From positions 2,232,001 through 2,296,000 of the forward strand of contig NZ_CP040896.1 in NCBI RefSeq assembly GCF_006337165.1: DNA of 64,000 bases, given 5' to 3'. Positions within the stretch are counted from its first letter, which is position 1. Every line of letters begins with the position of its first letter. Origin of the DNA: Hymenobacter jejuensis (lineage in GTDB: Bacteria; Bacteroidota; Bacteroidia; Cytophagales; Hymenobacteraceae). Below are positions 30,012 through 38,923 of the stretch, one piece after another. The notes beneath the pieces were generated by a model. That model was not told the DNA's origin and did no database searches. It saw only the letters and a list, made by a program, of their open reading frames with translations. The position numbers were made by a program, and so were the translations under genes.

Positions 30012-32651
30012 ATGGTTTTGCTACGCGTCCGCCGGCTGTTGCACCGGTCATATCTTCTGCCTTTTCTTTTTGTTATGTGCTTGACTGTGAGCTCATTGCA
30101 GTCGGCTTGGGCAGTTGATGGCACTTCATACGTCTCGACAAAGCAGCAGAAAGGCAGCTTTGCCTTGGCGGCTGCGGGCAAGGTGGCGCCGCTCTACGCC
30201 AGCGCCGCCGATTGGCCGGGCGTGTTGCGGGCCGCGAAGGATTTGCAAGCCGATGTGAATCGCGTAACCAAACTCACGCCCACCTTCTCGACCGACAAAG
30301 CGCCGACGGGCAAGGAAGTGGTGCTGATCGGAACCATCGGCAAAAGCCCACTGATCGACCAGTTGATCCGCACCAAAAAGCTTGACGTATCGGGCGTGAC
30401 GGGTAAGTGGGAAGTATTTGTAAATCAGGTAGTTGAAAAACCGCTGCCCGGTGTAGAGCGGGCGTTGGTAATTGCCGGTAGCGACAAGCGCGGCACCATC
30501 TATGGCATTTATGACCTGTCGCAGCAGATGGGCGTTTCGCCGTGGTATTGGTGGGCCGATGTGCCGGTGCCGCCACAAAAGTCGCTGTACGTGACCGCGG
30601 GGCGACACACACAGGGCGAACCGGCGGTAAAGTACCGCGGCATCTTCATCAACGACGAAGCACCGGCGCTCTCGGGCTGGTCCAAGGAGAAATTCGGTGG
30701 CGTCAATTCGAAGATGTACGTGCACATGTTCGAGCTGATTTTGCGCCTCAAAGGCAATTACTTGTGGCCGGCCATGTGGGGCAATGCTTTCAGCGACGAC
30801 GACCCGCAAAACCCGGCGCTGGCCGATGAGTATGGCATCGTGATGGGCACCTCGCACCACGAGCCACTCACGCGGGCCCACGACGAGTGGCGCCGCTACG
30901 GCAAAGGGGGCGCCTGGAACTACCAGACCAACGCCGCTGCCTTGCAGGAATTTTGGCGCGGGGGCATGCAGCGCATGGGCACCCGGGAGAACGTGGTGAG
31001 CATCGGCATGCGCGGCGACGGTGACGAGCCCATGAGCCAAGAAAGCAACATTGCGCTACTGGAAAAAATCGTAGCCGATCAGCGCCAGATCATTGCCGAG
31101 ACTACCGGCAAGCCCGCCGACCAAACGCCCCAAATGTGGGCGCTCTACAAAGAGGTGCAGGACTACTACGACAAGGGCATGCGCGTGCCCGACGACGTGA
31201 CGCTGCTGCTCTGCGACGACAACTGGGGCAATATCCGCAAGCTGCCCAAGCTCGGCGACAAACCCCGGAGCGGCGGCTACGGCATTTATTACCACTTCGA
31301 CTACGTGGGTGGGCCGCGTAACTACAAATGGCTCAATACCAATCCGTTGCCGCGCATCTGGGAGCAAATGCACTTGGCCTATGAATATGGCGTCAAGCAA
31401 ATTTGGGTGGTGAACGTGGGCGACCTGAAGCCCATGGAATTACCGATCAGCTTCTTCCTCGACTACGCCTGGGATCCCAACAAAATCGGGGCGGATCAGG
31501 TGGCTGCCTACACCCGGCAATGGGCCGCCCAGCAGTTTGGCGAAAAGCACGCCGCCGCTATTGCCGATATTCTGGCCAAGTACGCCAAGTACAACGCCCG
31601 CCGCAAGCCCGAATTGCTCGACGCCGATACGTACAGCTTGGCTACTGGCGAGTGGGCCACCGTTGTAGGCGAGTACCAACAGTTGCTCGCGCGCGCCGAA
31701 GCCATCAACCAGCAGCTACCCGCCGCCAGCCGGGATGCCTATTTCGAGCTGGTGCTGCACCCGGTGCGGGCTTGTGCCAACCTGAACGAGTTGTACTACA
31801 CCGTCGCCCGCAATCGCGAGGCCGCTAAAGCCGGATCTTCTACGGCCAATGGGTTTGCCGATAAAGCCAAGGCATTGTTTGAAAAGGACGCGGACATCTC
31901 GCGCCAATACAACACACTGCTTGGCGGCAAATGGAACCACATGATGGACCAGATGCACATCGGGTACACCACTTGGCACGACGAGCCCGCCAACAAAATG
32001 CCGGCTGTGGTGACCCTGTCACCAGACAAAATCACGGCCGCTAGGGAGCCCTCTACTTCGGCGCCAACCGCCAATAATCGGTTCGTTTCCATTGAGGCAG
32101 AGCACTATACCCAAGCGGTGAACACCAGTGCCATCACTTGGCAGCGCCTGCCCGACTTGGGCCGCACGGCGGGCGCCGTCACGACGTTCCCGGTCACGGC
32201 GGCCCCAACGGCGGCCCCAAGCGGCACGAGTCCGCACCTCGAATACCGTCTTAAGCTTGCACAAGCTGGGCCCGTAACCGTGCAGGCTTATCTGGCCCCG
32301 ACGCTAGACTTCACCAACGGCCAAGGGTTGCGGTATGCCGTATCGTTTGATGACGAAGCGCCGCAAATTATCAACCTGCATACTGGTATGGTAGCCGACA
32401 ACGGCAACCGACCGTGGGAAAAGGCGGTCGCGGACAACATCATCCTGCGCACCTCGCAGCACACGTTGGCCAAATCCGGCGAACACGTGCTGAAGTTCTG
32501 GCGCGTGGATGCCGGCGTGGTGCTGGAGAAACTTGTAGTCGACCAAGGTGGCGTGAAACCAAGCTATCTAGGCCCGCCCGAAAATTTTCCCAAAGCGGCC
32601 GGTACCAAGGCTTCCACAACCGAGCCGAAGGGCAGCGTTGGAAAGCGGTAA
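30012..32651 (+). CDS. GH115 alpha-glucuronidase, exported
   Basis: 879 residues. A signal peptide (LLPFLFVMCLTVSSLQSAWA) is followed by the GH115 N-terminal domain (ADWPGVLRAAKDLQADVNRV, GTIYGIYDLSQQMGVSPWYWW), the catalytic barrel (GIFINDEAPALSGW, NYLWPAMWGNAFSDDD, LLLCDDNWGNIR, HFDYVGGPRNYKW) and a C-terminal domain from about 690 (FVSIEAEHYTQ to the end), as is usual in the family. GH115 enzymes release (4-O-methyl)glucuronic acid from internal as well as terminal xylosyl units, so this one acts on polymer and large fragments before GH67 finishes. A GH39 remnant starts 39 bases after the stop. Confidence 0.95.
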   Translation: MVLLRVRRLLHRSYLLPFLFVMCLTVSSLQSAWAVDGTSYVSTKQQKGSFALAAAGKVAPLYASAADWPGVLRAAKDLQADVNRVTKLTPTFSTDKAPTGKEVVLIGTIGKSPLIDQLIRTKKLDVSGVTGKWEVFVNQVVEKPLPGVERALVIAGSDKRGTIYGIYDLSQQMGVSPWYWWADVPVPPQKSLYVTAGRHTQGEPAVKYRGIFINDEAPALSGWSKEKFGGVNSKMYVHMFELILRLKGNYLWPAMWGNAFSDDDPQNPALADEYGIVMGTSHHEPLTRAHDEWRRYGKGGAWNYQTNAAALQEFWRGGMQRMGTRENVVSIGMRGDGDEPMSQESNIALLEKIVADQRQIIAETTGKPADQTPQMWALYKEVQDYYDKGMRVPDDVTLLLCDDNWGNIRKLPKLGDKPRSGGYGIYYHFDYVGGPRNYKWLNTNPLPRIWEQMHLAYEYGVKQIWVVNVGDLKPMELPISFFLDYAWDPNKIGADQVAAYTRQWAAQQFGEKHAAAIADILAKYAKYNARRKPELLDADTYSLATGEWATVVGEYQQLLARAEAINQQLPAASRDAYFELVLHPVRACANLNELYYTVARNREAAKAGSSTANGFADKAKALFEKDADISRQYNTLLGGKWNHMMDQMHIGYTTWHDEPANKMPAVVTLSPDKITAAREPSTSAPTANNRFVSIEAEHYTQAVNTSAITWQRLPDLGRTAGAVTTFPVTAAPTAAPSGTSPHLEYRLKLAQAGPVTVQAYLAPTLDFTNGQGLRYAVSFDDEAPQIINLHTGMVADNGNRPWEKAVADNIILRTSQHTLAKSGEHVLKFWRVDAGVVLEKLVVDQGGVKPSYLGPPENFPKAAGTKASTTEPKGSVGKR

Positions 32652-32690
32652 CTTGTAATAGCTTGAATTACAATGTGATGTAAAGGCCGG

Positions 32691-33041
32691 AAAAAAGTAG
32701 AAAGCCGGTATTTCGGAGTGTGGAACGAGCCGAACTACCCGGCTTTTTTCTCCGGCACAACCGCAAGGTGCTGTCGCGGTAACGATAAAAGACGCTGCGA
32801 AGGGCAACTACCGCTGCGAGGTGTACCAAACAGGCTACGGCTCAAACAATGCCTATACGGCACATTTGCGCCTGCACCGACCGGCTTATTTGTTGCCTAA
32901 GCAAGTGCCTGATTTAGAAATACTTACCAAAGACAAGCCAGTTATTAGCAAAACGGTGGCCATCGGTCCGGCGGTTTTAGCGAAAAATTCAACGTTCGTG
33001 AGAACGATGTGTTTTTGGTAAAGCTCAAAAAGATAACTTGA
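32691..33041 (+). pseudogene. Remnant of a GH39 beta-xylosidase (internal deletion and frameshift)
   Basis: Two islands resemble GH39. From 32694, KVESRYFGVWNEPN then AFFSG matches the acid/base segment (FEVWNEPNL..FWSG in intact enzymes). From about 32758, in another frame, VTIKDAAKGNYRCEVYQTGY and then the segment with NNAYTAH match the C-terminal domain. The reading shifts again near 32988, after which NVRENDVFLVKLKKIT up to the TGA at 33039-33041 gives the usual GH39 end. The roughly 200-300 residues that should lie between the islands, including the nucleophile, are missing, as is the N-terminal part. Start and deletion points are approximate. The gene once completed the GH10/GH115 cluster and is now non-functional. 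Confidence 0.7.
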
Positions 33042-33047
33042 GCACTT

Positions 33048-33057
33048 CAAACGTTTG
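33048..33057. promoter_or_regulatory. Putative autoregulatory operator of the second LacI gene
   Basis: CAAACGTTTG is a perfect ten-base palindrome 46 bases before the start of the LacI gene. Its core AAACGTTT equals that of the operator at 4631. Confidence 0.5.
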
Positions 33058-33103
33058 CGCTGGCTCCCTGCCTTAGGCAGACGCCCGTGATTCGATTCTG
33101 AAA

Positions 33104-34144
33104 ATGGCAAACCACCGCGCCTCCATCACTGACATTGCCAAGGTTCTGGGCCTTTCGGTTTCCACCATTTCGCGGGCCTTGGCCGATCACCGCGACGTCA
33201 GCGAGGATACGAAGGCGCGGGTACGGCAGGTAGCTAAAGACCTGAATTACAGACCCAATCATTTGGCTGCCGCCTTGCGCAAAGGGCGTAGCAATACGCT
33301 GGGCGTGCTGGTGCCCTACATCACCGGCAACTTTTTTTCGGTAGTCGTCAACGGCATTGAAACGGCCGCTACCAAGGCGGGCCTGAACGTGATGATCTGC
33401 CAGTCGAATGAGAACGTGCTGCACGAGAAGCGCAATCTTGAAACCTTGCTCAACGCGCAAGTTGATGGTTTTCTGGTGTCGCTGGCCCGGACTACGCACA
33501 ACCTCGACCATTTTGCCGGCATTCAGGAGTTGAATATCCCGCTGGTGTTTTTCGATCGTATTCTGGAAGGTTCTGACGTGAGTGCCATCGTAGTCGATGA
33601 CCGCTTGGGGGCGTATCAGGTAGTCAGGCATTTGATTGAACAAGGGAGCCGCCGAATCGCGCATTTTGCTGGTCCACAGCATCTTAACGTCTGGAAAAAT
33701 CGCTTTCAAGGTTACTTAGATGCCCTCCGGGATTTTGGACTGCCCTTCGACGATAGTTTGGTTTACCATTGCGACATGACCGAGCAGTCGGGGGTAGCAG
33801 GCACAAGAAAGTTCTTGCAAATGAGTCCTTTACCCGATGCCATCTTCGCCGCCGTCGATATAGTAGCCGTCGAAGCGATGCAAGTGTTGAAAGAGCACCG
33901 TATTCGCATTCCGGAGGAGATTGCGTTGGCCGGCTTTAGCAACGAAGCGTTCACGATGTTTACCGAGCCCCGCCTGACTTCCGTCGATCAGTGCGGTGAA
34001 CAGATGGGCCAGCAGGCCGTACAGATGATGCAGGAGATGCTGGCTAGCCACAGCGGCCACTTCATACCGCGCCGGGTAGTGCTGAGTCCTAAGCTCAAAA
34101 TCCGGGATTCTACCCTGCGGCACTCGTCGTTGTTAATTGATTGA
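33104..34144 (+). CDS. LacI-family transcriptional regulator
   Basis: 346 residues, normal for the family. The helix-turn-helix is ITDIAKVLGLSVSTISRAL at about 8-26, the hinge helix YRPNHLAAALRKGR at about 49-62, and the effector domain runs from VLVPYITGNFFSVVVNGIE to the end, with FFDR and GFSNE segments that usually line the sugar site. It lacks the zinc ribbon of the regulator at 3.3-4.5 kb. A perfect palindrome just upstream suggests autoregulation. It ends the xylan locus and probably controls the GH10/GH115 side or the adjacent decayed gene; the target set is inference. Confidence 0.93.
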   Translation: MANHRASITDIAKVLGLSVSTISRALADHRDVSEDTKARVRQVAKDLNYRPNHLAAALRKGRSNTLGVLVPYITGNFFSVVVNGIETAATKAGLNVMICQSNENVLHEKRNLETLLNAQVDGFLVSLARTTHNLDHFAGIQELNIPLVFFDRILEGSDVSAIVVDDRLGAYQVVRHLIEQGSRRIAHFAGPQHLNVWKNRFQGYLDALRDFGLPFDDSLVYHCDMTEQSGVAGTRKFLQMSPLPDAIFAAVDIVAVEAMQVLKEHRIRIPEEIALAGFSNEAFTMFTEPRLTSVDQCGEQMGQQAVQMMQEMLASHSGHFIPRRVVLSPKLKIRDSTLRHSSLLID

Positions 34145-34523
34145 GTGTACAAGAGTTAGCTTTACTAAGCGGCAAAGTTCAATCAGTGCTTGTTGCCTAG
34201 AGTTGAACCCGACACAAGTGCTTACTGTTGTCAAGCACAACAATAGATAAAGGCGCTGCGTTGGCATTGTTCAATTTAGAGCCTTGCCTACATAGGGCAG
34301 AAGCGAGTATAAAATGCGTTGGCTATTAATAATATTTTAATAAAATAATATAAAATAAGCATTTGATATATAGATAATTATGTGTATTAATAATGGTACT
34401 TTACTAGTATTGTCTTTTTAGTCAGGCTATTGATATTATGCCAAGAAATTACAATCATCTATATTAGCTGCGTTCTATTGCCCTGCCACCGTCCTATTGC
34501 CTCTGCTCTACATCTTCTCACCA
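34145..34523. other. AT-rich intergenic region
   Basis: A 379-base gap with a strongly AT-rich middle (about 34320-34440). I see no gene, strong hairpin or consensus promoter here. Confidence 0.6.
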
Positions 34524-35027
34524 ATGCAACTGCATGCCCTTATTGAAACAAACGGGATTTCCATCGCATATGACCAAGTTAACGATTGGATATACGCCGA
34601 CTGGAAGGGGGAACACGACCAAGAATCTTCGCAAATCGCCTGTGAGCTGATGCTGCAGTGCCTTCGCACGAAGCCTTGTTCGAAAATCCTCAACGATAAT
34701 TCGAGCATCACTATTACGCACGCTCACACCACGCCTTGGGGGCCCGACTGGCTGGATGCCATGCTAAAGTCGGGCTTAGAGTTTCTGGCGTGGGTGTACC
34801 CGCTCGAATATGGTGCTCGTGAAGAAACGGAGCTAGCCCTGCGCTTTGTCACGCGTCCCACCATTGCCACATTCGATGACATTGCCTCAGCATGCATCTG
34901 GCTGGAAAAACGCAAGCCATTTGTGCCGGAACAGCATTTCGTCGACCACGACTTTATGCCGCCCGTCGTCCGTAAAGGACCCGCCCTGCGAAATAAGTTT
35001 ACGCATCGGGGTTCGGATCAGTCCTGA
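34524..35027 (+). CDS. Orphan STAS/SpoIIAA-like protein
   Basis: 167 residues, no signal peptide or membrane segment. I start at ATG 34524; the nine residues before it would come from a non-ATG start. The pattern is an opening strand (ISIAYDQVNDWIYADWKG), a helix rich in Cys and Leu (ACELMLQCLRTKPCSKI), a strand turning at ILNDNSS, then WGPDWLDAML..GLEFLAWVYP and an amphipathic end containing TFDDIASACIWLEK. This order of strands and helices resembles STAS/SpoIIAA-like domains, in which the turn after the second strand holds a phosphorylatable residue; here ILNDNSS offers Asp and Ser. No partner kinase or sigma factor is nearby. Function unknown. A second STAS-like gene lies 1.4 kb away. Confidence 0.6.
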   Translation: MQLHALIETNGISIAYDQVNDWIYADWKGEHDQESSQIACELMLQCLRTKPCSKILNDNSSITITHAHTTPWGPDWLDAMLKSGLEFLAWVYPLEYGAREETELALRFVTRPTIATFDDIASACIWLEKRKPFVPEQHFVDHDFMPPVVRKGPALRNKFTHRGSDQS

Positions 35028-35072
35028 TTATGCAGTTGCTTATTAATGGCTAGTCGAAACGGGTTTCTTAAA

Positions 35073-35465
35073 TTATTGTCCGGCAAATGCTTTGCCTACC
35101 CCGCCGTGTTGCGCAAAGAAATTGAGTACATGTAGCTGCAACTGCTGAAAGTCGTTGGTAGCCAGTTCCACGACAATTTCTTCCTGAAAACGAATGTTTT
35201 GGGTTGTGGTCAGCATGTAGCCTGATTCTTCCAGCCAGGCATACACGTACAAAGGCGTACCGTCGGCGGCGGTGCAGGAATGGCGGTAGCGCACATCTTC
35301 ACTGGGTACATAAGCCCAGCGTTGTGGAAAAGCGAGTGCGTCCAATGGTTTTGTGGGCTGCACAGGGCTGAACCCCAAGGATTTGAGGTAACTATCTTTT
35401 AAGGCCGGGAAAAGAGCATAAGCCCTTCTCGGCGCCGCAACGGGGGCTGACGGGGTGGCAACCAT
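35073..35465 (-). CDS. Hypothetical protein
   Basis: 130 residues starting at ATG 35465; the longer reading uses a TTG. The N-terminus (ATPSAPVAAPRRA) is Ala/Pro-rich, followed by a mixed alpha/beta domain with LDALAFPQRWAYVPSEDVRYRH, a strand pair around TPLYVYAWLEESGYMLTT, and a helical end. There is no signal peptide, membrane span or known motif. It converges with the STAS-like gene to its left, 45 bases apart. I do not recognise it. Confidence 0.55.
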   Translation of the reverse strand: MVATPSAPVAAPRRAYALFPALKDSYLKSLGFSPVQPTKPLDALAFPQRWAYVPSEDVRYRHSCTAADGTPLYVYAWLEESGYMLTTTQNIRFQEEIVVELATNDFQQLQLHVLNFFAQHGGVGKAFAGQ

Positions 35466-35480
35466 ATAGGGGACTGTCAA

Positions 35481-36054
35481 GAGTGGACGGGGCCTTCCGC
35501 TTCTATTGCCCTGTCAGGTCATAGCGCGTTGGGTAAAGCAATACTATTCATTATCTAAGCTGCCAACAAGGTGTAAGTCGTTGATTGTGTGACTGCTTAT
35601 CAATGGATTGGGTTTATGGGAATATATTTATAAATGATTGATATACAGTAAATTGTCAATATAAATTTACTTCTGGGAAATGTGTTTCTGTGACTTGTTG
35701 TGCCTTCTGTTTTTAGCATTGTAAAGGCGAAAAATTATAAAAATCCCGGCCTCAAACGTGATGAATTTTTCTTTCGACCTTTGGTGGCCTGCCCCTAGTC
35801 ACGAGCTACCTAAACAGAAGTGTCTCAAGCGAGAAAGGAGAATGCATTAAGGGCATAAAAGGCCACTTTTATGCCCTTAACACCACTTTTTATGCAATGT
35901 ATTTGCTTGTAGCTGTGTTGTAGCTTAACCAACATGGAAGCCCGAATCACTAGACGGATCCCTTTGGCTTGGCCGCCGTACGGGCAGGATATTCTGCGCA
36001 GGTACGCACCCTCTTTATTTCGATTTCCCTTTACTTTTTAACTCTTCTCCCGCC
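35481..36054. other. AT-rich intergenic region with one large hairpin
   Basis: About 574 bases between a minus-strand and a plus-strand gene, so it should hold both promoters. The middle (35580-35760) is strongly AT-rich. The only clear structure is the inverted repeat at 35847-35880. No coding region is convincing. Confidence 0.6.
35847..35880. repeat. Perfect 15-base inverted repeat
   Basis: TTAAGGGCATAAAAG (35847-35861) and CTTTTATGCCCTTAA (35866-35880) with four bases between. A partial third copy of the right arm, CCACTTTTTATGC, follows at 35883-35895. There is no U tract, and it lies about 175 bases before a gene start, so an operator or a small mobile-element remnant is as likely as a terminator. 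Confidence 0.6.
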
Positions 36055-36393
36055 ATGTTAGAAATGATGGTGACCAAGAAAATTGGTCGTAAAAGTTATC
36101 ACATCAATGCCACCGGTACGGACTTGCATGAACTCCTGACGGAACACGAAAAATTGAGCTTTCAGGACGTGCTGGCCTGTGGCCTATGTGGTTCCGACAA
36201 CCTCACGCTGACCAGTCGCACGGCCCAGAACAAGTTTAAATACTGCGACGTGAAGTGCCTCGATTGCCGGGGCTCGGTTACGTTCGGCAAGCGCCAGGAC
36301 GATGACAAAACCTACTTCCTGCGCAAAAAGGAGGGCGGCAAACCAGGGGAGTTGGATTGGCAAGCCTTCAATCCGAACGCGACCCAAGAATAG
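36055..36393 (+). CDS. Small zinc-ribbon protein of unknown function
   Basis: 112 residues. After a short N-terminal region (MVTKKIGRKSYHINATGTDLH) come two cysteine pairs, CGLC at about 42-45 and CLDC at about 70-73, with a further Cys in KYCDVKCLDC, forming a zinc ribbon. The C-terminal tail is charged (KRQDDDKTYFLRKKEGGK). Such proteins often bind nucleic acid or a protein partner. ATG also occurs at 36064 and 36067; the first is kept for lack of evidence either way. No operon partner is visible. I do not recognise the family. Confidence 0.6.
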   Translation: MLEMMVTKKIGRKSYHINATGTDLHELLTEHEKLSFQDVLACGLCGSDNLTLTSRTAQNKFKYCDVKCLDCRGSVTFGKRQDDDKTYFLRKKEGGKPGELDWQAFNPNATQE

Positions 36394-36457
36394 ATTACCG
36401 TCATTTAACGTACCGCCCGGCTTTAAGTCGGGTGGTTTTCGTTAGCGGTTTCGCTGC

Positions 36458-36814
36458 TTAAAAAGCTGCCGCAGATTCGGGGCAATAAAGCGCAGCGTCC
36501 AGCAAGGAGGGCACTATGGGCGGGCTGAATCCCGAGCCGTTTTCTTGCATATATTGGCGCACTGCTTCGTTGGCATGGCACAGCACCATCGTAATATTCA
36601 GCTCCTGAAACGTATCGAAGTACGTCAGCAGCACTTCGCAGACCTCGTCGGGCAGCATCTCAACTAGGCTGCAATCCACCCAAACGCACTTCTTCCCGCT
36701 CAGGCTGGCGCCGTGCAGAGCGCGCCTTATTTCTTCAGCGTGGTTGGCTCGCTTGTCGGGTACGAGCACCAACAAATAGCTGTCGGGAAGAACGTCGTGG
36801 CAGACGGAAAACAT
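36458..36814 (-). CDS. STAS-like protein
   Basis: 118 residues. The middle reads as a STAS fold: strand KKCVWVDCSLVEMLP, helix DEVCEVLLTYFDTFQELN, strand ITMVLCHANE, helix AVRQYMQEN. The turn after the first of these strands, where anti-sigma antagonists carry their phosphorylated Ser, here reads DCSLVEML, so a Ser is available. There is no anti-sigma kinase next to it. It could be part of a partner-switching pathway encoded elsewhere, together with the larger STAS-like gene at 34.5 kb. It is cytoplasmic. Confidence 0.6.
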   Translation of the reverse strand: MFSVCHDVLPDSYLLVLVPDKRANHAEEIRRALHGASLSGKKCVWVDCSLVEMLPDEVCEVLLTYFDTFQELNITMVLCHANEAVRQYMQENGSGFSPPIVPSLLDAALYCPESAAAF

Positions 36815-36975
36815 GAAGTTGCAACAAATGATAGAGAGGTCGGGGCAAAATCAATTGCTTGATTTTAGCTAGGAGCGTTTCATAACGCTGGAAAGCAAAA
36901 TGTACGAGGCCGGAGCTAGCCCCTCATCTACGTAGTAGGGAGCAAAGCGGACTTCCGGTTTTGCTTTTTATTGAA

Positions 36976-37024
36976 AAAACCATAAGGCCTTGTAAATTAG
37001 CAATTTACAAGGCCTTATGGTTTT
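36976..37024 (-). terminator. Strong hairpin terminator
   Basis: A perfect 23-base stem with a three-base loop: arms 36976-36998 and 37002-37024, core CCATAAGGCCTTGTAAATT. Read leftwards it ends in TTTTTTCAAT, so it should end the 37.0-37.6 kb transcript; the AT pairs at both ends may let it act in both directions. Confidence 0.8.
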
Positions 37025-37048
37025 GGGAATCTGTAAAACGCCGGAGAG

Positions 37049-37591
37049 CTAGGCCAAACGGAAAGTCGTGACTTTCTGCTGGGCCATGCGTTGGTCAATC
37101 AAGTCGTTGCTGGCTAAGTAGATAGTGGCGTATCCTTGGGGTACTTCGGCGTAGCGCATGGTTACCTGCTTGCCGTGCCACCATTCATTTTTGGTTTGCT
37201 TGGGCTGTTTGCCAGGGCCGTATTGGCTGGTAAGCAAATCATGGATGGCTTTGCAATTTTCGTCGCCCATCGCCCGTAACTGAATGTAGCACAGCTTGTT
37301 CTTGTAGAAACCGTAGCTGATCCCTGTGAGTTTGAGGTTGCCGATGCGCAGGTTATCGGTAGTGCGGCTGTAATACTGCGTTTCGCTTTCGGCATCGGCA
37401 CTTTCGGGCCGCAGGTTGCGAAACGTGCTGATGTCGGCGCCAAAAGTTGCATCTCCGAAGCCGTTTTTGCGGTCGAGGGCCTGCACCGAAGCCGTAGCGC
37501 CTTGCGCGGGATGGGGGCCACTTCCTATTTTCGCTTGGCTCGCCTGCATCGACAAAGCAAGCAGTGCAAGAAGTGCAACTAGATTTTTCAT
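37049..37591 (-). CDS. Exported hypothetical protein
   Basis: 180 residues from ATG 37591, which gives a clean signal peptide (MKNLVALLALLALSMQASQA). The mature part contains FGDATFGADISTFRNL, GISYGFYKNKLCYIQLRA and YGPGKQ, then WWHGKQVTMRYAEV and a Tyr-containing strand (YATIYLASN). This order is like that of small periplasmic proteins that score how a predicted quantity differs between strands, but I cannot name the family. It is followed by the strong terminator at 36976-37024 and looks monocistronic. Confidence 0.65.
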   Translation of the reverse strand: MKNLVALLALLALSMQASQAKIGSGPHPAQGATASVQALDRKNGFGDATFGADISTFRNLRPESADAESETQYYSRTTDNLRIGNLKLTGISYGFYKNKLCYIQLRAMGDENCKAIHDLLTSQYGPGKQPKQTKNEWWHGKQVTMRYAEVPQGYATIYLASNDLIDQRMAQQKVTTFRLA

Positions 37592-37756
37592 CGGAATAGA
37601 ATAGTGTGGAAAACTACTCATAGTTGCTGAAAAAACCTGATGTAAAGTCGGTTTTGTTCACAGCAGGATCGACATTATGTAAACGCTAAAAGCTTGGTTT
37701 AGTATGTAGTTAGCGCTTTTTAATGTGGCCGCTGTTTATCGGATGTTTTTCCTGTG

Positions 37757-38923
37757 CTATTTACTGGCAACGGCCTCCATCGTCCCAACGCCATAGACGA
37801 TGGTTGTTTGGTACGTTTCGAGCTTTAGGCCAAGCTGCTCCTGATAAGCAGCCGTCATTTTTTCCACAAACTGATCCACCTGATCCACGGCGACCAAATT
37901 GATGGTGCAGCCGCCAAAACCGCCGCCCATCATGCGTGCTCCGTACACGCCGGGCAAGCTGCGGGCAGCTTCTACCAATATGTCCAACTCGCGGCAGCTA
38001 ACTTGGTACTGATCACGCAAGCCGGCATGGGAGGCGTACATCTGCTGGCCAAAGTTAGCCAAATCACCAGCAAGCAGAGCCCGACAGGCAACGTCTACGC
38101 GCTCGTTTTCCTGTACCACGTACAAGCAGCGCTGGTACACGACATCACCCATTTCAGCTTGGTGGGCCTGTAGCTGTGCGGGCGTGGCATCGCGTAGGCT
38201 TTGCACCTGCGGATAATGCTTTTGCAGCACCGCCACGCCGTGTTCGCACTCTTGGCGGCGCGTGTTGTATTCGGAGCTGGCCAGCGAGTGCTTTACGCCC
38301 GAGTTGCACAACACAATGCGCGTGGTGGAAGTGTCGAAAGGGAAATACTCGTACTCCAAGGAGCGGCAGTCGAGGCGCACAACTTGCCCGGCGCGGCCAA
38401 ACAAACTAGCGAACTGGTCCATTAGGCCCGACTTTACGCCCGCGTATTCGTGTTCGGCCTTTTGCCCCATGTGGGCCAGTGTCATGCGATCCAAGTTGGT
38501 GTGCATCAGATGGTTCAGTGCGAAAGCCAAGCCGCATTCTACCGCTGCCGACGATGACATGCCTGCCCCAATGGGTACCGTGCCGCCAAACACGCAGTCG
38601 AAACCCGGTACTGTAAGGCCGCGCTGCTGAAACTGCGCCACGACCCCCAGCAAGTAATTGGCCCACTGCGTATCCGTGCGGTGCACATCCGCAGCGGGCA
38701 ACGACAGGGCCTCCTGTAAATCGCTGGAATACAAATTGATATCGGTGGTGTTGTTGAGGGCCACCGCAAAATAGATCTCTTTATCGACCGCCGCTGGCAG
38801 CACAAAACCTTGATTATAGTCGGTGTGCTCGCCGATTAAGTTAACCCGGCCGGGTGCGCGCACCACCAAAGGAGTTGAGCCAAAGTGTTGGCGGAAAGTA
38901 GCGGCAACGGCTTGGGATAACAT
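37757..38923 (-). CDS. galK: Galactokinase
   Basis: 388 residues, GHMP-family kinase phosphorylating alpha-D-galactose at C1. Signature segments are RVNLIGEHTDYNQGFVLPAA near 25-45, the ATP-binding GAGMSSSAAVE near 120, and GGGFGGCTINLV near 330. It diverges from the GH43 gene across 645 bases. No other Leloir gene is visible here. The pairing with GH43 suggests that side chains containing galactose or arabinose are handled together, but this is inference. Confidence 0.96.
   Translation of the reverse strand: MLSQAVAATFRQHFGSTPLVVRAPGRVNLIGEHTDYNQGFVLPAAVDKEIYFAVALNNTTDINLYSSDLQEALSLPAADVHRTDTQWANYLLGVVAQFQQRGLTVPGFDCVFGGTVPIGAGMSSSAAVECGLAFALNHLMHTNLDRMTLAHMGQKAEHEYAGVKSGLMDQFASLFGRAGQVVRLDCRSLEYEYFPFDTSTTRIVLCNSGVKHSLASSEYNTRRQECEHGVAVLQKHYPQVQSLRDATPAQLQAHQAEMGDVVYQRCLYVVQENERVDVACRALLAGDLANFGQQMYASHAGLRDQYQVSCRELDILVEAARSLPGVYGARMMGGGFGGCTINLVAVDQVDQFVEKMTAAYQEQLGLKLETYQTTIVYGVGTMEAVASK

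Noticed and set aside
32718..32900. Open frame starting MWNEPN as a separate small gene
   Set aside because: It is the GH39 remnant read in one frame across the deletion point.
35056..35067. GAAACGGGTTTC as a third LacI operator
   Set aside because: It lies between convergent genes with no xylan gene in reach and has a two-base spacer unlike the other sites.
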